Shown piece after piece: positions 7,725-14,918 of a stretch of 34,101 nucleotides of DNA. Position 1 is the first letter of the stretch; the number at the start of each line of letters is the position of its first letter. The notes beneath the pieces were generated by a model that ran no database searches, was not told where the DNA came from, and was given only the letters and a program-made list of their open reading frames with translations. This stretch comes from Betaproteobacteria bacterium (GTDB taxonomy: Bacteria > Pseudomonadota > Gammaproteobacteria > Burkholderiales > SG8-41), in contig JANXSE010000445.1 in the NCBI GenBank assembly GCA_025356695.1, positions 1 to 34,101 of the forward strand. Reading direction: 5' to 3'. Both the position numbers and the translations under genes were made by a program.

Positions 7725-7997
7725 ATGGAACAGACCGTGCAAATTCAATCGACCTTCGCAGCACTGTTCGATCCCGAGGTGGCGCGCGCCCTCGCCGACC
7801 GCGCCGCGCACTGGAACCTGCCGCGCACGGTGTGCCGTCCGCTCGACCGTTATGTCGGTGCCAGGGTCAACGCCGCCACCGCCGCCTACGATGCTGAAGT
7901 CGAACACGCCGAGGTCGAACTCGCAGCACTGCCGGAGGAAGAAATCATCGAAGCAATCCACGCGACACCGGCGGAGGAAGACGACGCTGATTTTTGA
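7725..7997 (+). CDS. Small acidic hypothetical protein, 90 aa
   Basis: I do not recognise the family. The protein is soluble and acidic, with a predicted all-helical middle (FDPEVARALADRAAHW, then CRPLDRYVGARVNAATAAYD) and a C-terminal tail rich in Glu and Asp (LPEEEIIEAIHATPAEEDD). A clear GGAGG six bases before the ATG supports the start and suggests real, efficient translation. It stands alone on the plus strand, convergent with the MgtC-like gene, whose stop is 27 bases away. No signal peptide or known motif is seen. Confidence 0.72.
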   Translation: MEQTVQIQSTFAALFDPEVARALADRAAHWNLPRTVCRPLDRYVGARVNAATAAYDAEVEHAEVELAALPEEEIIEAIHATPAEEDDADF

Positions 7998-8024
7998 GCG
8001 CGGCGGAATCGCGCGCGCGGGTTC

Positions 8025-8774
8025 TCAGTTGCGCGCGTGGGTCAGACTGAAGTTCTCGACGCCCTCGAACTGCGCCAACTCGCCGGCGAGCGCGGACAGC
8101 GGCGCCGCTGTCGATTTACTCAGGGCAACCGCAATGAAGCGCCACTCCTGCTGCCCGTCGACGTAGGAAATAGCGATGCTGCCATTGGCCAGTTCGTAAC
8201 CGCGTTCGAGGGCTTTGCGCCGCAGCGCATCTTCACGCGGCACGTAATTCTTTTGAAAACGCATGACCGCGGCCAGCGCCTGGCGCGACGGCAGCCAGCT
8301 TTCCAAGCGTGAAATCCACATCATGCTCGCCGCCGACAGCATGGCCAGCAAAATCGCCGCGGCAAAAAATCCAACACCCACCAGCACGCCGATCGCCGAC
8401 GAAGCCCAGATCGATGCGGCAGTGGTCAGCCCGCTGATACTGAATCCTTCTTTCAGAATAACGCCAGCGCCGAGAAAGCCGACACCGGTGACGATACCCT
8501 GGATGATGCGGGTGGGATCGGCGGCGGCGACGTGATCGGCGTGACCGCCGTACCAATACTCCGGGAAACCGGCAATCACCGTCAGCGCGGCGGACGCCAT
8601 GCAGACGAGTCCGTAGGTGCGCATGCCGGCAGCGCGGCCATGATAGGAACGCTCATAGCCAACCAGCAGCCCCAGCAGCAAGGCGCCGAGCAGATTTAGA
8701 AACACAAGGATATTGGTGCCTACCGCGGCGGCGGACCAATAAGTGGAAAGTGTCTCGAAAGAGAGTTCGGTCAC
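8025..8774 (-). CDS. MgtC/SapB family membrane protein
   Basis: An inner-membrane protein of about 249 residues. The hydrophobic N-terminal half has the MgtC family core: LLGALLLGLLVGYERSYHG, AAGMRTYGLV, the GIVTGVGFLGAGVILKEG block and ISGLTTAASIWASSAIGVLV. The C-terminal part is a soluble tail with an ACT-like look. MgtC proteins act in growth under low magnesium and inhibit F-type ATPase in Salmonella; for this SapB-type homologue the role is not established. No ATG start exists. GTG at 8774 gives the N-terminus that I expect for the family; GTG at 8807 is an alternative. Neither has a good ribosome site, and the unusual leader element lies upstream. Confidence 0.85.
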   Translation of the reverse strand: MTELSFETLSTYWSAAAVGTNILVFLNLLGALLLGLLVGYERSYHGRAAGMRTYGLVCMASAALTVIAGFPEYWYGGHADHVAAADPTRIIQGIVTGVGFLGAGVILKEGFSISGLTTAASIWASSAIGVLVGVGFFAAAILLAMLSAASMMWISRLESWLPSRQALAAVMRFQKNYVPREDALRRKALERGYELANGSIAISYVDGQQEWRFIAVALSKSTAAPLSALAGELAQFEGVENFSLTHARN

Positions 8775-8798
8775 GATGTCCGCACAATGGTTCGTTGC

Positions 8799-8814
8799 GC
8801 CCTGCACTCAGGGC
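8799..8814 (-). promoter_or_regulatory. Short hairpin in the leader of the MgtC-like gene
   Basis: On the minus strand the RNA would read GCCCUG-AGUG-CAGGGC, a perfect 6-bp hairpin whose loop holds the alternative GUG start (8805-8807). The arms repeat the CAGGGC and GCCCUG found in the arms of the larger element at 8869-9035. The two structures could therefore exchange partners. Functional meaning is inferred, not shown. Confidence 0.4.
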
Positions 8815-8868
8815 CGAGACCCGATAATACTCTGGTCACTTTGGAATGGTGCCGCATGAAAGGGGGTG

Positions 8869-9035
8869 CTTCAGGGCTCCGGCCGGAGCAACCCTCTGAC
8901 GCCGGGTCTAGGGGGGTTGCCGCCTCTCCGCATCAGGCACACCCGCAAGGGGCGCGCACAACAGCAGATTTCAAGGGCGGCATCCGGATCGAAATGTCCT
9001 TGGTCTGAGAATCCACTCCGACCGGAGCCCTGAAG
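8869..9035 (-). ncRNA. Candidate structured leader RNA (or MITE-like element)
   Basis: Two 20-base arms (8869-8888 and 9016-9035) are inverted copies with one difference. On the minus strand this difference is a G-U pair, giving an unbroken 20-bp helix; on the plus strand it is a C-A mismatch. Inside, minus-strand RNA can form three hairpins: a stem from CAGA-CAAGG with CCUUG-UCUG, GCGCGCCC with GGGUGUGC (two G-U pairs that would be A-C on the plus strand), and GCAACCC with GGGUUGC. This makes a four-way junction. A weak -10 (TAATAA, 9042-9047) would start transcription at the helix. The MgtC-like gene is downstream. A MITE is the main alternative, although no target duplication is visible. 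Confidence 0.45.
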
Positions 9036-9206
9036 TTAAGTTTATTAACGACGCCAGCGGAAAAAAGTTTAGCGCCTTGTGCAAATTTCAATCGCACCGC
9101 GCCCGCCAAGCGCGCCTCGCCCTTCCATTTATCTCTCCGGTATAGTATTTTCGGGCCTCCGGTCGTTCCGGCCGTCCAGTTTCAACCACTCCCGCACAGA
9201 ATCCCG
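9036..9206. other. Intergenic region between the structured element and the racemase gene
   Basis: With the element at 8869-9035 this makes up the longest non-coding stretch of the window (8775-9206). The part here is AT-richer than its surroundings near 9036-9075. A TATAGT hexamer at 9141-9146 could be the -10 of the racemase-family gene on the plus strand, with no clear -35. No coding frame with support is seen. Confidence 0.35.
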
Positions 9207-9866
9207 ATGAAAACGAAACCGAAAATTTATCTTGTTCACGCTGCCGCCGTGTCGATCCCGCCGGTGGTCGCCAGCTTTCACCAGAACTGGCCCGAAGCGC
9301 AGGTCGTCAACCTGCTTGAAGACGCGCTGATGACCGATCTGGCCGCCGACGGCAAACTCACCGCCGCGATGATCGGGCGTTTCGTGCATATCGGCCAATA
9401 CTGCGTCAAGGCGGGGGCGGATGCGATTCTGTTCTGCTGCTCGGCCTTTGGCCCCGCAGTCGAAGAGTGCGGGCGCCAGATTTCGATTCCGGTTTTGAAG
9501 CCAAACGAAGCCATGTACGAACAACTGGTCGCGAAAAGCGGCACGGTCAGCCTGCTGGCGACCTTCCAGCCTTCGCTGCCGTCGATGCTGGTGGAAATCG
9601 CTGCCTGTGCGAAAGCCATGGGCACCGACGTCAAGGTCGAACCGCATTTGATCGACGGTGCACTTGATGCGCTGCTGAAAAACCAGCCCGATGAGCACAA
9701 TCGCCTGATCGCGAACGCCGCGGCTAAACAGCAGTCCTGCGACATCATCGCGCTGGCACAGTTCTCGATGGCGCCGGCGAAAGCGGTTGCGGCAAAACAC
9801 ACCACCAAACCCATCCTCACCACACCCGACAGCGCAGTTGCCAAACTGAAAACGCTGCTCGCCTGA
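9207..9866 (+). CDS. Asp/Glu racemase superfamily protein, second Cys replaced
   Basis: A 219-residue two-lobed protein of the Asp/Glu/hydantoin racemase superfamily. The first catalytic position is present in AILFCCSAFGPAVEE (C77 or C78). At the second position, where racemases have Cys in a GCxx loop, the sequence reads DIIALAQFSMAP with Ser at residue 187. Two-base racemisation with Cys on both sides is therefore unlikely. One-Cys relatives such as arylmalonate decarboxylase and maleate isomerase-like enzymes carry out other reactions on carboxylic acids. The substrate is unknown. The ribosome site is weak. It is a single gene convergent with the Bug-containing operon. Confidence 0.85.
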   Translation: MKTKPKIYLVHAAAVSIPPVVASFHQNWPEAQVVNLLEDALMTDLAADGKLTAAMIGRFVHIGQYCVKAGADAILFCCSAFGPAVEECGRQISIPVLKPNEAMYEQLVAKSGTVSLLATFQPSLPSMLVEIAACAKAMGTDVKVEPHLIDGALDALLKNQPDEHNRLIANAAAKQQSCDIIALAQFSMAPAKAVAAKHTTKPILTTPDSAVAKLKTLLA

Positions 9867-9876
9867 ACCTCACGGC

Positions 9877-9898
9877 GCGGCGCTTCCGCACGCGCCGC
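9877..9898. terminator. GC-rich hairpin between convergent genes
   Basis: GCGGCGC and GCGCCGC form a 7-bp stem around an 8-base loop in the 49-base gap between the convergent racemase and Bug genes. The place is right for a terminator, but there is no T-run on either side, so it is a weak candidate. Confidence 0.25.
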
Positions 9899-9915
9899 CC
9901 CCCATTGCGGTGCGG

Positions 9916-10896
9916 CTACGGCTTTGCCGCCAGCCCGATCTTGCGCGCGAGTTCGCGCATCGCCACGGCATCCTGCACTGCGAATTTTGCAAAAGCCTCA
10001 GCCGGCATGCCGACGCCTTCCAGACCGACGTCATCAAAACGCTTCTTCAAGTCGGCATCGGTCAAGGCGCGCGCCACCTCGCCGTGAATGCGCGCGACGA
10101 GTTCCGCTGATGCGCCCGCGGGCAGCCAGATGCCGAACCAGCCGACCAGATCGTAATCCTTGAATCCGGCTTCCTGCATGGTCGGCACCTCGGGCAGCAT
10201 TTTCCAGCGCGATGAACCGGTCATCGCCAGCGCGCGCACGCGGCCGGTCTGAATCAGTTGCAGACAGGTCTGCGTCGGCGAGAACAGCATGTCGACATGC
10301 CCGCCCAGCAGATCGCTGGTCGCCGGACCGGTGCCCTTGTACTGGATATCGAGTATCTGCACGCCGGCGGCCACTTTCATCATCTCGGCGGCGATGTAGG
10401 TGATGTTGCCGATGCCGGCCGAAGCGTAATTCAGTTTGCCCGGCCGCGCCTTCGCCAATGCGATCAGTTCCTTGACGGATTTCGCCGGCACCGAGGGATG
10501 CACAATCAGCACCTGGCCGAAATTGCGCGCCGCCATCGTCACCGGCGTGAAATCGCGGATGGCGTCAAAAGGAATGTTTTCATTGAACGCGGCGACCGAT
10601 GTTTGCGAACCGGTGTTGAGCAGCCAGGTGTAACCATCAGGCGGCGACTTGGCGACGATCTCGGCGCCGAGTGCGGAGCCATTGCCGCCGCGGTTGTCAA
10701 GCACGAAGGGTTGGCCCATCGACACATTGAGCTTCTGGATCAAGTTGCGCCCGACCACATCGACCGGGCCACCCGCCGCAAACGGCACAACAATGCGCAC
10801 GGGTTTGTTCGGATAACCTTTGGGCAGCGGCTGCGCAAGCACATGATGCGATGCGACCGCAACGCAGATCGCGCAAACTGCGTGTATGGACTTCAT
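9916..10896 (-). CDS. Bug/TctC family tripartite tricarboxylate receptor (1)
   Basis: A 326-residue periplasmic solute-binding protein. It has a signal peptide (MKSIHAVCAICVAVASHHVLA, split after about residue 21) and the family N-terminus YPNKPVRIVVPFAAGGPVD, then NRGGNGSALGAEIVAKSPPDGYT read in two pieces, and DIQYKGTGPATSDLLGGHVD. Bug proteins bind carboxylates, amides or related small acids in a Venus-flytrap fold; some feed TctAB transporters and many are orphans. The start is chosen for AGAGGA eight bases before this ATG and the signal peptide. It is the last gene of the minus-strand run that starts at the DyP gene, about 100 bases after the amidohydrolase. Confidence 0.95.
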   Translation of the reverse strand: MKSIHAVCAICVAVASHHVLAQPLPKGYPNKPVRIVVPFAAGGPVDVVGRNLIQKLNVSMGQPFVLDNRGGNGSALGAEIVAKSPPDGYTWLLNTGSQTSVAAFNENIPFDAIRDFTPVTMAARNFGQVLIVHPSVPAKSVKELIALAKARPGKLNYASAGIGNITYIAAEMMKVAAGVQILDIQYKGTGPATSDLLGGHVDMLFSPTQTCLQLIQTGRVRALAMTGSSRWKMLPEVPTMQEAGFKDYDLVGWFGIWLPAGASAELVARIHGEVARALTDADLKKRFDDVGLEGVGMPAEAFAKFAVQDAVAMRELARKIGLAAKP

Positions 10897-11000
10897 CAGG
10901 CAATCCTCTGGCAGATACTTCGGCATGTTTTCCGCTCCCCTGATCGAACGATTTTTGTTACGACGTATTCAAATGCGGTCCGCAGCATTTTCCTCGACGA

Positions 11001-12050
11001 TCAACCAGCCAGCCGCGGCAGCAGACCAACCGCGTTATCGAGGTAAATTGCGCGCAGTTCGTCTGCGCTGAAGCCAAGCTCGATGAGTTCCCTGACATTC
11101 GCCTCGGGACTGCGCAGCGGAAAATCCGAACCAAGCAGCACCTGCGACACCGGCACGAGTTTCAGCAGCGGCGCCAGCGACCACTGGTTCGAGGCATTGG
11201 CCGTGTCGTAATAGAAGCGCTTGAGTTCGCTGAGCGGCCCCTGCGGCAGACGCTGCGCGAACTCCTTGTTGGCCGCGTAGAGCTGCAGGATACGGCCGGT
11301 CAGCGCCGGCAGAGTGCCGCCGGCGTGAGAAAAAATGAAGCGGACATTCGGGCAACGCGCCGGCGTGCCGCTGACCAGCAGGCTCGTAATCGTGCGTGCG
11401 GTGTCGGTTGCGAGTTCGAGCACGTTTTCGCCGACACCCGGAATCAGATTGCGGCAGCAGTCCGCCCTCGCCGGATGCGTAAACACCACGGCGCGACGCC
11501 GGTTAAGTTCGTCCATCACCGGCGCAAATGCCGGATCGCCGAGATACTTTCCGGCGTAGCTGGTCAACAGGCAGATGCCGTCGGCCTTGAGTACATCAAA
11601 TGCGTACTCGATCTCACGCAGACTTCCATCCACGTCCGGAATCGGCAGCGAGGCAAACTGGCCGAAGCGGCCGCGGTAATCGCCCGCCATGCGCGCGCCG
11701 TATTCGTTGCATTCACGGGCGAGCATGCGCGCCGCGGCGCTGTCGCCGTACCAGACGCCCGGCTCACTGATCGACGTGATGGACGTGGCAATGCCGGCCC
11801 TGTCCATGGCGTCAATCGACTTGCCGGGCGTCCATTCCATGAGCGGGCGCTGCTCGGTCTTGCGGGCGGTGATCTCGCGGATGAATCCGGGCGGCGCCAA
11901 GTGGTGGTGCACGTCAACCCGGAACGGCGCGACGCGCTCGGGTGCCGGCGCGACGGTCTGGCAACCGGGCAGCAATGTGCCGGCGCCCAGCGCCGCCAGC
12001 CCGGAAAGAAAATGCCGCCGGGACGGGAAACCGTCGTTCGAATCATTCAT
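11001..12050 (-). CDS. Tat-exported amidohydrolase-2 family lipoprotein (ACMSD-like)
   Basis: A 349-residue TIM-barrel metal enzyme of the amidohydrolase-2 family, whose members include ACMSD and other decarboxylases or lactone hydrolases. Visible motifs are HxH metal ligands in FRVDVHHHL (H48, H50), a metal-site His in VVFTHPA, FIFSHAGG, and the Asp of LLGSDFPLRSPE. The N-terminus has a twin-arginine signal, SRRHFL at residues 10-15, and a lipobox LLPGC with C30, so the protein is expected to be folded before export and then lipid-anchored outside the cytoplasm. That location is unusual for the family. It lies between two Bug receptor genes, so it may process the compound they bind. Confidence 0.9.
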   Translation of the reverse strand: MNDSNDGFPSRRHFLSGLAALGAGTLLPGCQTVAPAPERVAPFRVDVHHHLAPPGFIREITARKTEQRPLMEWTPGKSIDAMDRAGIATSITSISEPGVWYGDSAAARMLARECNEYGARMAGDYRGRFGQFASLPIPDVDGSLREIEYAFDVLKADGICLLTSYAGKYLGDPAFAPVMDELNRRRAVVFTHPARADCCRNLIPGVGENVLELATDTARTITSLLVSGTPARCPNVRFIFSHAGGTLPALTGRILQLYAANKEFAQRLPQGPLSELKRFYYDTANASNQWSLAPLLKLVPVSQVLLGSDFPLRSPEANVRELIELGFSADELRAIYLDNAVGLLPRLAG

Positions 12051-12115
12051 TTGCCGTGCTCCTCCAAAATCAGGCTGCGCGATCGATTCGAACGCGCGCC
12101 CGGTTGTTGTTTTGC

Positions 12116-13102
12116 TTATTTGGCCAGTCCCAATTCTACAAAGATCGCGCGCGCCTGTTCATAGTCGTTTTTCAAGAACCGCGAAAATTCAGCCGCATTT
12201 AGGTAATCGCCCTCCCACAGATTCTGCGCCTGATCGGCGCGCCACTCGTCGGTCTTCACACTGCGTGCAAACACGCCGTCCCAATACGCGATCTGCGCCG
12301 CGGTCAGCTTCGGCGGACCGATAGCGCCCTGCCAGTTGGCGATGACGAGTTCCACGCCCTGCTCTTTCAATGTCGGCACCGGCGCCAGCAGGCCACCGAG
12401 ACGTTTTGCCGACGAGATGCCGATCAGGCGCAACTTGCCGCTTTGCACATGCGGCAGCAGATTCGAAGTGACGGTGGCGATCGCATCGACATGCCCGCCG
12501 AGTGCCGCGGTCATCAGTTCGCCACCCTGAAAGATTGCCAGTTTCATTTTGCGCGGGTCCATACCCGAGGCGCGCGCGATCTGCGCGCAGACGATGTGCA
12601 GATAACTGCCGGTGCTGTTGGTCGCCATGCTGAGCGCACCCGGGTTGGCGCGCAGGCGCTCGACGATTTCGCGCACCGATTTCAGCGGCGAATCGGCGCG
12701 CACGGCAACGCCGATATACTGGTTGCCGAGCAGCGCCAGCGGCGTGTAATCGGTATAGGTGAACGAAGCGCTGCCGATGATCTGGTTGGTGAGTATGGTC
12801 GGCGATGAAATCTGGAACCCGTGCGCATCGCCCGCGCGCGTCGCAGTGTAGGCCCAGGCGATATTGCCGGCACCGCCGACACGATTATTGACGGTCACCG
12901 GCACGTCGATCAATTTTTTGCTCTGCCACAGGTTCTGCAGAAAACGGGCGGTGCGGTCCTGCGAACTGCCGGGTGTCAAACCGACGACGATCTCAATGTT
13001 CTTTTCAGGCTTCCATGTACTTTGCGCAAAGACGTTGCCGTCAGCACCGGCGATCAACGCCGCAAACAATTGCAGTGACAAGGCAATAGCGTGCCGGCGC
13101 AT
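12116..13102 (-). CDS. Bug/TctC family receptor (2), divergent binding loop
   Basis: A 328-residue periplasmic binding protein with a signal peptide (MRRHAIALSLQLFAALIAGA, cleavage near NVFAQ). The family framework is clear (NIEIVVGLTPGSSQDRTAR, NNRVGGAGNIAWAY, GGELMTAALGGHVDA), but the first loop reads VVGLTPGSSQDRTAR where most members have VVPFAPGGGTD. The binding pocket is therefore expected to differ from the other three Bug proteins here. A GAGGAG eight bases before the ATG sets the start. It lies inside the last codons of the DyP gene, which ends four bases before this start, so the two are tightly coupled. Confidence 0.92.
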   Translation of the reverse strand: MRRHAIALSLQLFAALIAGADGNVFAQSTWKPEKNIEIVVGLTPGSSQDRTARFLQNLWQSKKLIDVPVTVNNRVGGAGNIAWAYTATRAGDAHGFQISSPTILTNQIIGSASFTYTDYTPLALLGNQYIGVAVRADSPLKSVREIVERLRANPGALSMATNSTGSYLHIVCAQIARASGMDPRKMKLAIFQGGELMTAALGGHVDAIATVTSNLLPHVQSGKLRLIGISSAKRLGGLLAPVPTLKEQGVELVIANWQGAIGPPKLTAAQIAYWDGVFARSVKTDEWRADQAQNLWEGDYLNAAEFSRFLKNDYEQARAIFVELGLAK

Positions 13103-13106
13103 GCTG

Positions 13107-13988
13107 TTACTCCTCGAGTATTGTCCGCAGATCGAGCCGCCCGTTGCGCAGCGGCGGACACCAGAAATAGGCACCCGTCAGCGGCCGCGTGAATTTGAAC
13201 AGGGCGTCGCTGATATCGTCGTCGCAACCGACCATGCGGCACAACTGTGCCTCGAACGCATCGAACGATTTGCCGAAGGCAACGAACATCAGCCCTGCGC
13301 GCTCCGCCTCGCTCCACGGCATCGAACGCCGCACGATGAAGGCCTCCGGTTCGAAGTTTTCCTGCGCCGTGCGTTTGACGTGCGCCGAGGCCGGTGCATT
13401 GGCGAGTTCCTTGTTGTCGCGGCGCCGGCGGCCGACGGCATGATCCTGCTCGCGCTCGCTCATCGATTCAAAACGCGCAAAGTCGTGCAGCCACTGTTGC
13501 ACAGCGACGAACGAGGATCCATCGAGACCCGCGCCCGCACCCTGTAATACCGCCGCGGCCAGCGCTTTTTTGCTTTTCGGATTTTCGGTGCCGTCTTCAT
13601 AACCGGTGAGGTCGCGTCCGCTGCCGTGACGGAAAGCATTGACGCCCGATTCCAGCGTGAACGCCGGCGCCGTTGCCGCCACGATGCGCCGCGACAGATG
13701 TACAAGTTCGCCGCGGTCGCCGCCGCGCAACCAGCACCACAGCGCGGCGGGGGTGGAGGGCACCACAAACCCGCGCCCGGAGAACCCGGGAAACTCGCGC
13801 ATGCCGGCAATCGCGCGCCGACAATCGGCGATCACCGGCTGGCCGATGCCGACGACGCAGTTGTCGCCGTCGACCAGTGCGGCGAGCGCCTGCAGTGCGC
13901 GACGTGTTTGCGCACCGTGTTTCAACGAAAACGTCAGATAACGCGCATGAGCCGGCACCGCTGCCAGCACTCCGCCTTGTACTGTCAT
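13107..13988 (-). CDS. DyP-type haem peroxidase
   Basis: A 293-residue dye-decolourising peroxidase of the compact type. It shows the GxxDG motif at residues 129-133 (GYEDG, catalytic D132), the candidate proximal haem His at 203 in ASAHVKRTAQ, an Arg pair at 220-221 near the haem, and the final TGAYFWCPPL block. DyP enzymes use hydrogen peroxide to oxidise dyes, phenolics or lignin units. No signal peptide is visible, so it is probably cytoplasmic or encapsulated. The start is set by GGAGGA six bases before the ATG. It leads the run DyP, Bug, amidohydrolase, Bug, and diverges from the aldolase gene, which suggests shared control of aromatic or related acid metabolism. Confidence 0.93.
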   Translation of the reverse strand: MTVQGGVLAAVPAHARYLTFSLKHGAQTRRALQALAALVDGDNCVVGIGQPVIADCRRAIAGMREFPGFSGRGFVVPSTPAALWCWLRGGDRGELVHLSRRIVAATAPAFTLESGVNAFRHGSGRDLTGYEDGTENPKSKKALAAAVLQGAGAGLDGSSFVAVQQWLHDFARFESMSEREQDHAVGRRRRDNKELANAPASAHVKRTAQENFEPEAFIVRRSMPWSEAERAGLMFVAFGKSFDAFEAQLCRMVGCDDDISDALFKFTRPLTGAYFWCPPLRNGRLDLRTILEE

Positions 13989-14128
13989 GCATTCCTCCGA
14001 AAAATCGTGTGCTGACAACACCGGTGATATTAGCGTTTGCCGCGCCTGAGCGCCACGGCGCACCGCAGTTCGCCGAATGCAGTAGACTTCGGCTCTTGAT
14101 TTGACACCGGCACAACAGAGGAGACACC
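13989..14128. promoter_or_regulatory. Divergent promoter region, DyP and aldolase operons
   Basis: 140 bases lie between the two divergent operons. On the minus strand a TAATAT hexamer near 14028-14033 would make a good -10 for the DyP operon, with only a weak -35. On the plus strand the ribosome site GAGGAG is clear before the aldolase ATG, but no strong promoter could be picked out. Confidence 0.35.
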
Positions 14129-14914
14129 ATGCAAGCCTACGCCAATCACACCAAACACCGCCTCGAAGAAGGCAAGATCGCCACCGGCCTGGGCCTGCGC
14201 CAGGCACGCACTGCCGACATCGCCGCCATTGGCAAAACTGCCGGCTTCGACTGGCTGTTCATCGATATGGAACACAGCTCGCTCGATCTCGACACCGCAG
14301 CGCAGATCTGCGCCGCTGCGTTGCCGACCGGCATCACGCCGATCGTGCGCGTGCCGGGCAAGGAGCATCACCACGCCTCGCGCATGCTCGACAACGGTGC
14401 GCAGGGCGTTGTCATTCCGCATGTGAATTCCGTTGAGGAGGCGCAACGCGCGGTGTCTTACTGCAAATATCCGCCGATCGGCCACCGTTCGGTCGCCGGT
14501 GCGCAGCCGCAGTACCAGTTTCAGAACGTGCCACTGGCTGAAGCCACGCGCGTCGTCAATGCCGAGACGCTGGTCATCGTCATGGTTGAAACGCCGGAGG
14601 CGATCGAACAGGTCGATGCCATCGCTGCCGTGCCCGGCGTCGATGTCGTCTTGATCGGCACCAACGATCTGTGCGCCGAGATGGGCATCCCCGGCCAGTA
14701 CGGCGACGCGCGTATCGTCGACGCCTACACCAAAGTGATCGCGGCCTGCCGCAAACACAAGGTGCATCCGGGCATGGGCGGCGTCTACGATCCGCCGCTG
14801 ATGGAGAAATATATCGGCATGGGCATGCGCTTCATCCTGAGCGGCAGCGACCTGAGTTTCATTCTGGCCGGCGGACGCGAACGCACGAAATTTCTGAACG
14901 CCTGCAAACTCTAG
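14129..14914 (+). CDS. HpcH/HpaI family aldolase
   Basis: A 261-residue class II pyruvate aldolase of the HpcH/HpaI family. Visible residues are the WLFIDMEHSSLDLD strand with the metal-near acids, R in PIVRVPG, the QGVVIPHVNS segment, the Glu ligand in VIVMVETPEAIEQVD and the Asp ligand in VVLIGTNDLCAEMGI. Enzymes of this type reversibly split 4-hydroxy-2-oxo acids to pyruvate and an aldehyde, or act on sugar-derived oxo acids. The specific substrate is unknown. The start has GAGGAG seven bases upstream. Four bases separate its stop from the next Bug gene, so the aldolase and receptor form an operon. Confidence 0.93.
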   Translation: MQAYANHTKHRLEEGKIATGLGLRQARTADIAAIGKTAGFDWLFIDMEHSSLDLDTAAQICAAALPTGITPIVRVPGKEHHHASRMLDNGAQGVVIPHVNSVEEAQRAVSYCKYPPIGHRSVAGAQPQYQFQNVPLAEATRVVNAETLVIVMVETPEAIEQVDAIAAVPGVDVVLIGTNDLCAEMGIPGQYGDARIVDAYTKVIAACRKHKVHPGMGGVYDPPLMEKYIGMGMRFILSGSDLSFILAGGRERTKFLNACKL

Positions 14915-14918
14915 GCAG

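Noticed and set aside
8869..9035. Known RNA classes for the structured element: M-box, cobalamin riboswitch, TPP riboswitch, 6S RNA, 4.5S RNA.
   Set aside because: None of their conserved core sequences could be found on either strand. Some general shape similarity to 6S was noted, but no specific motif.
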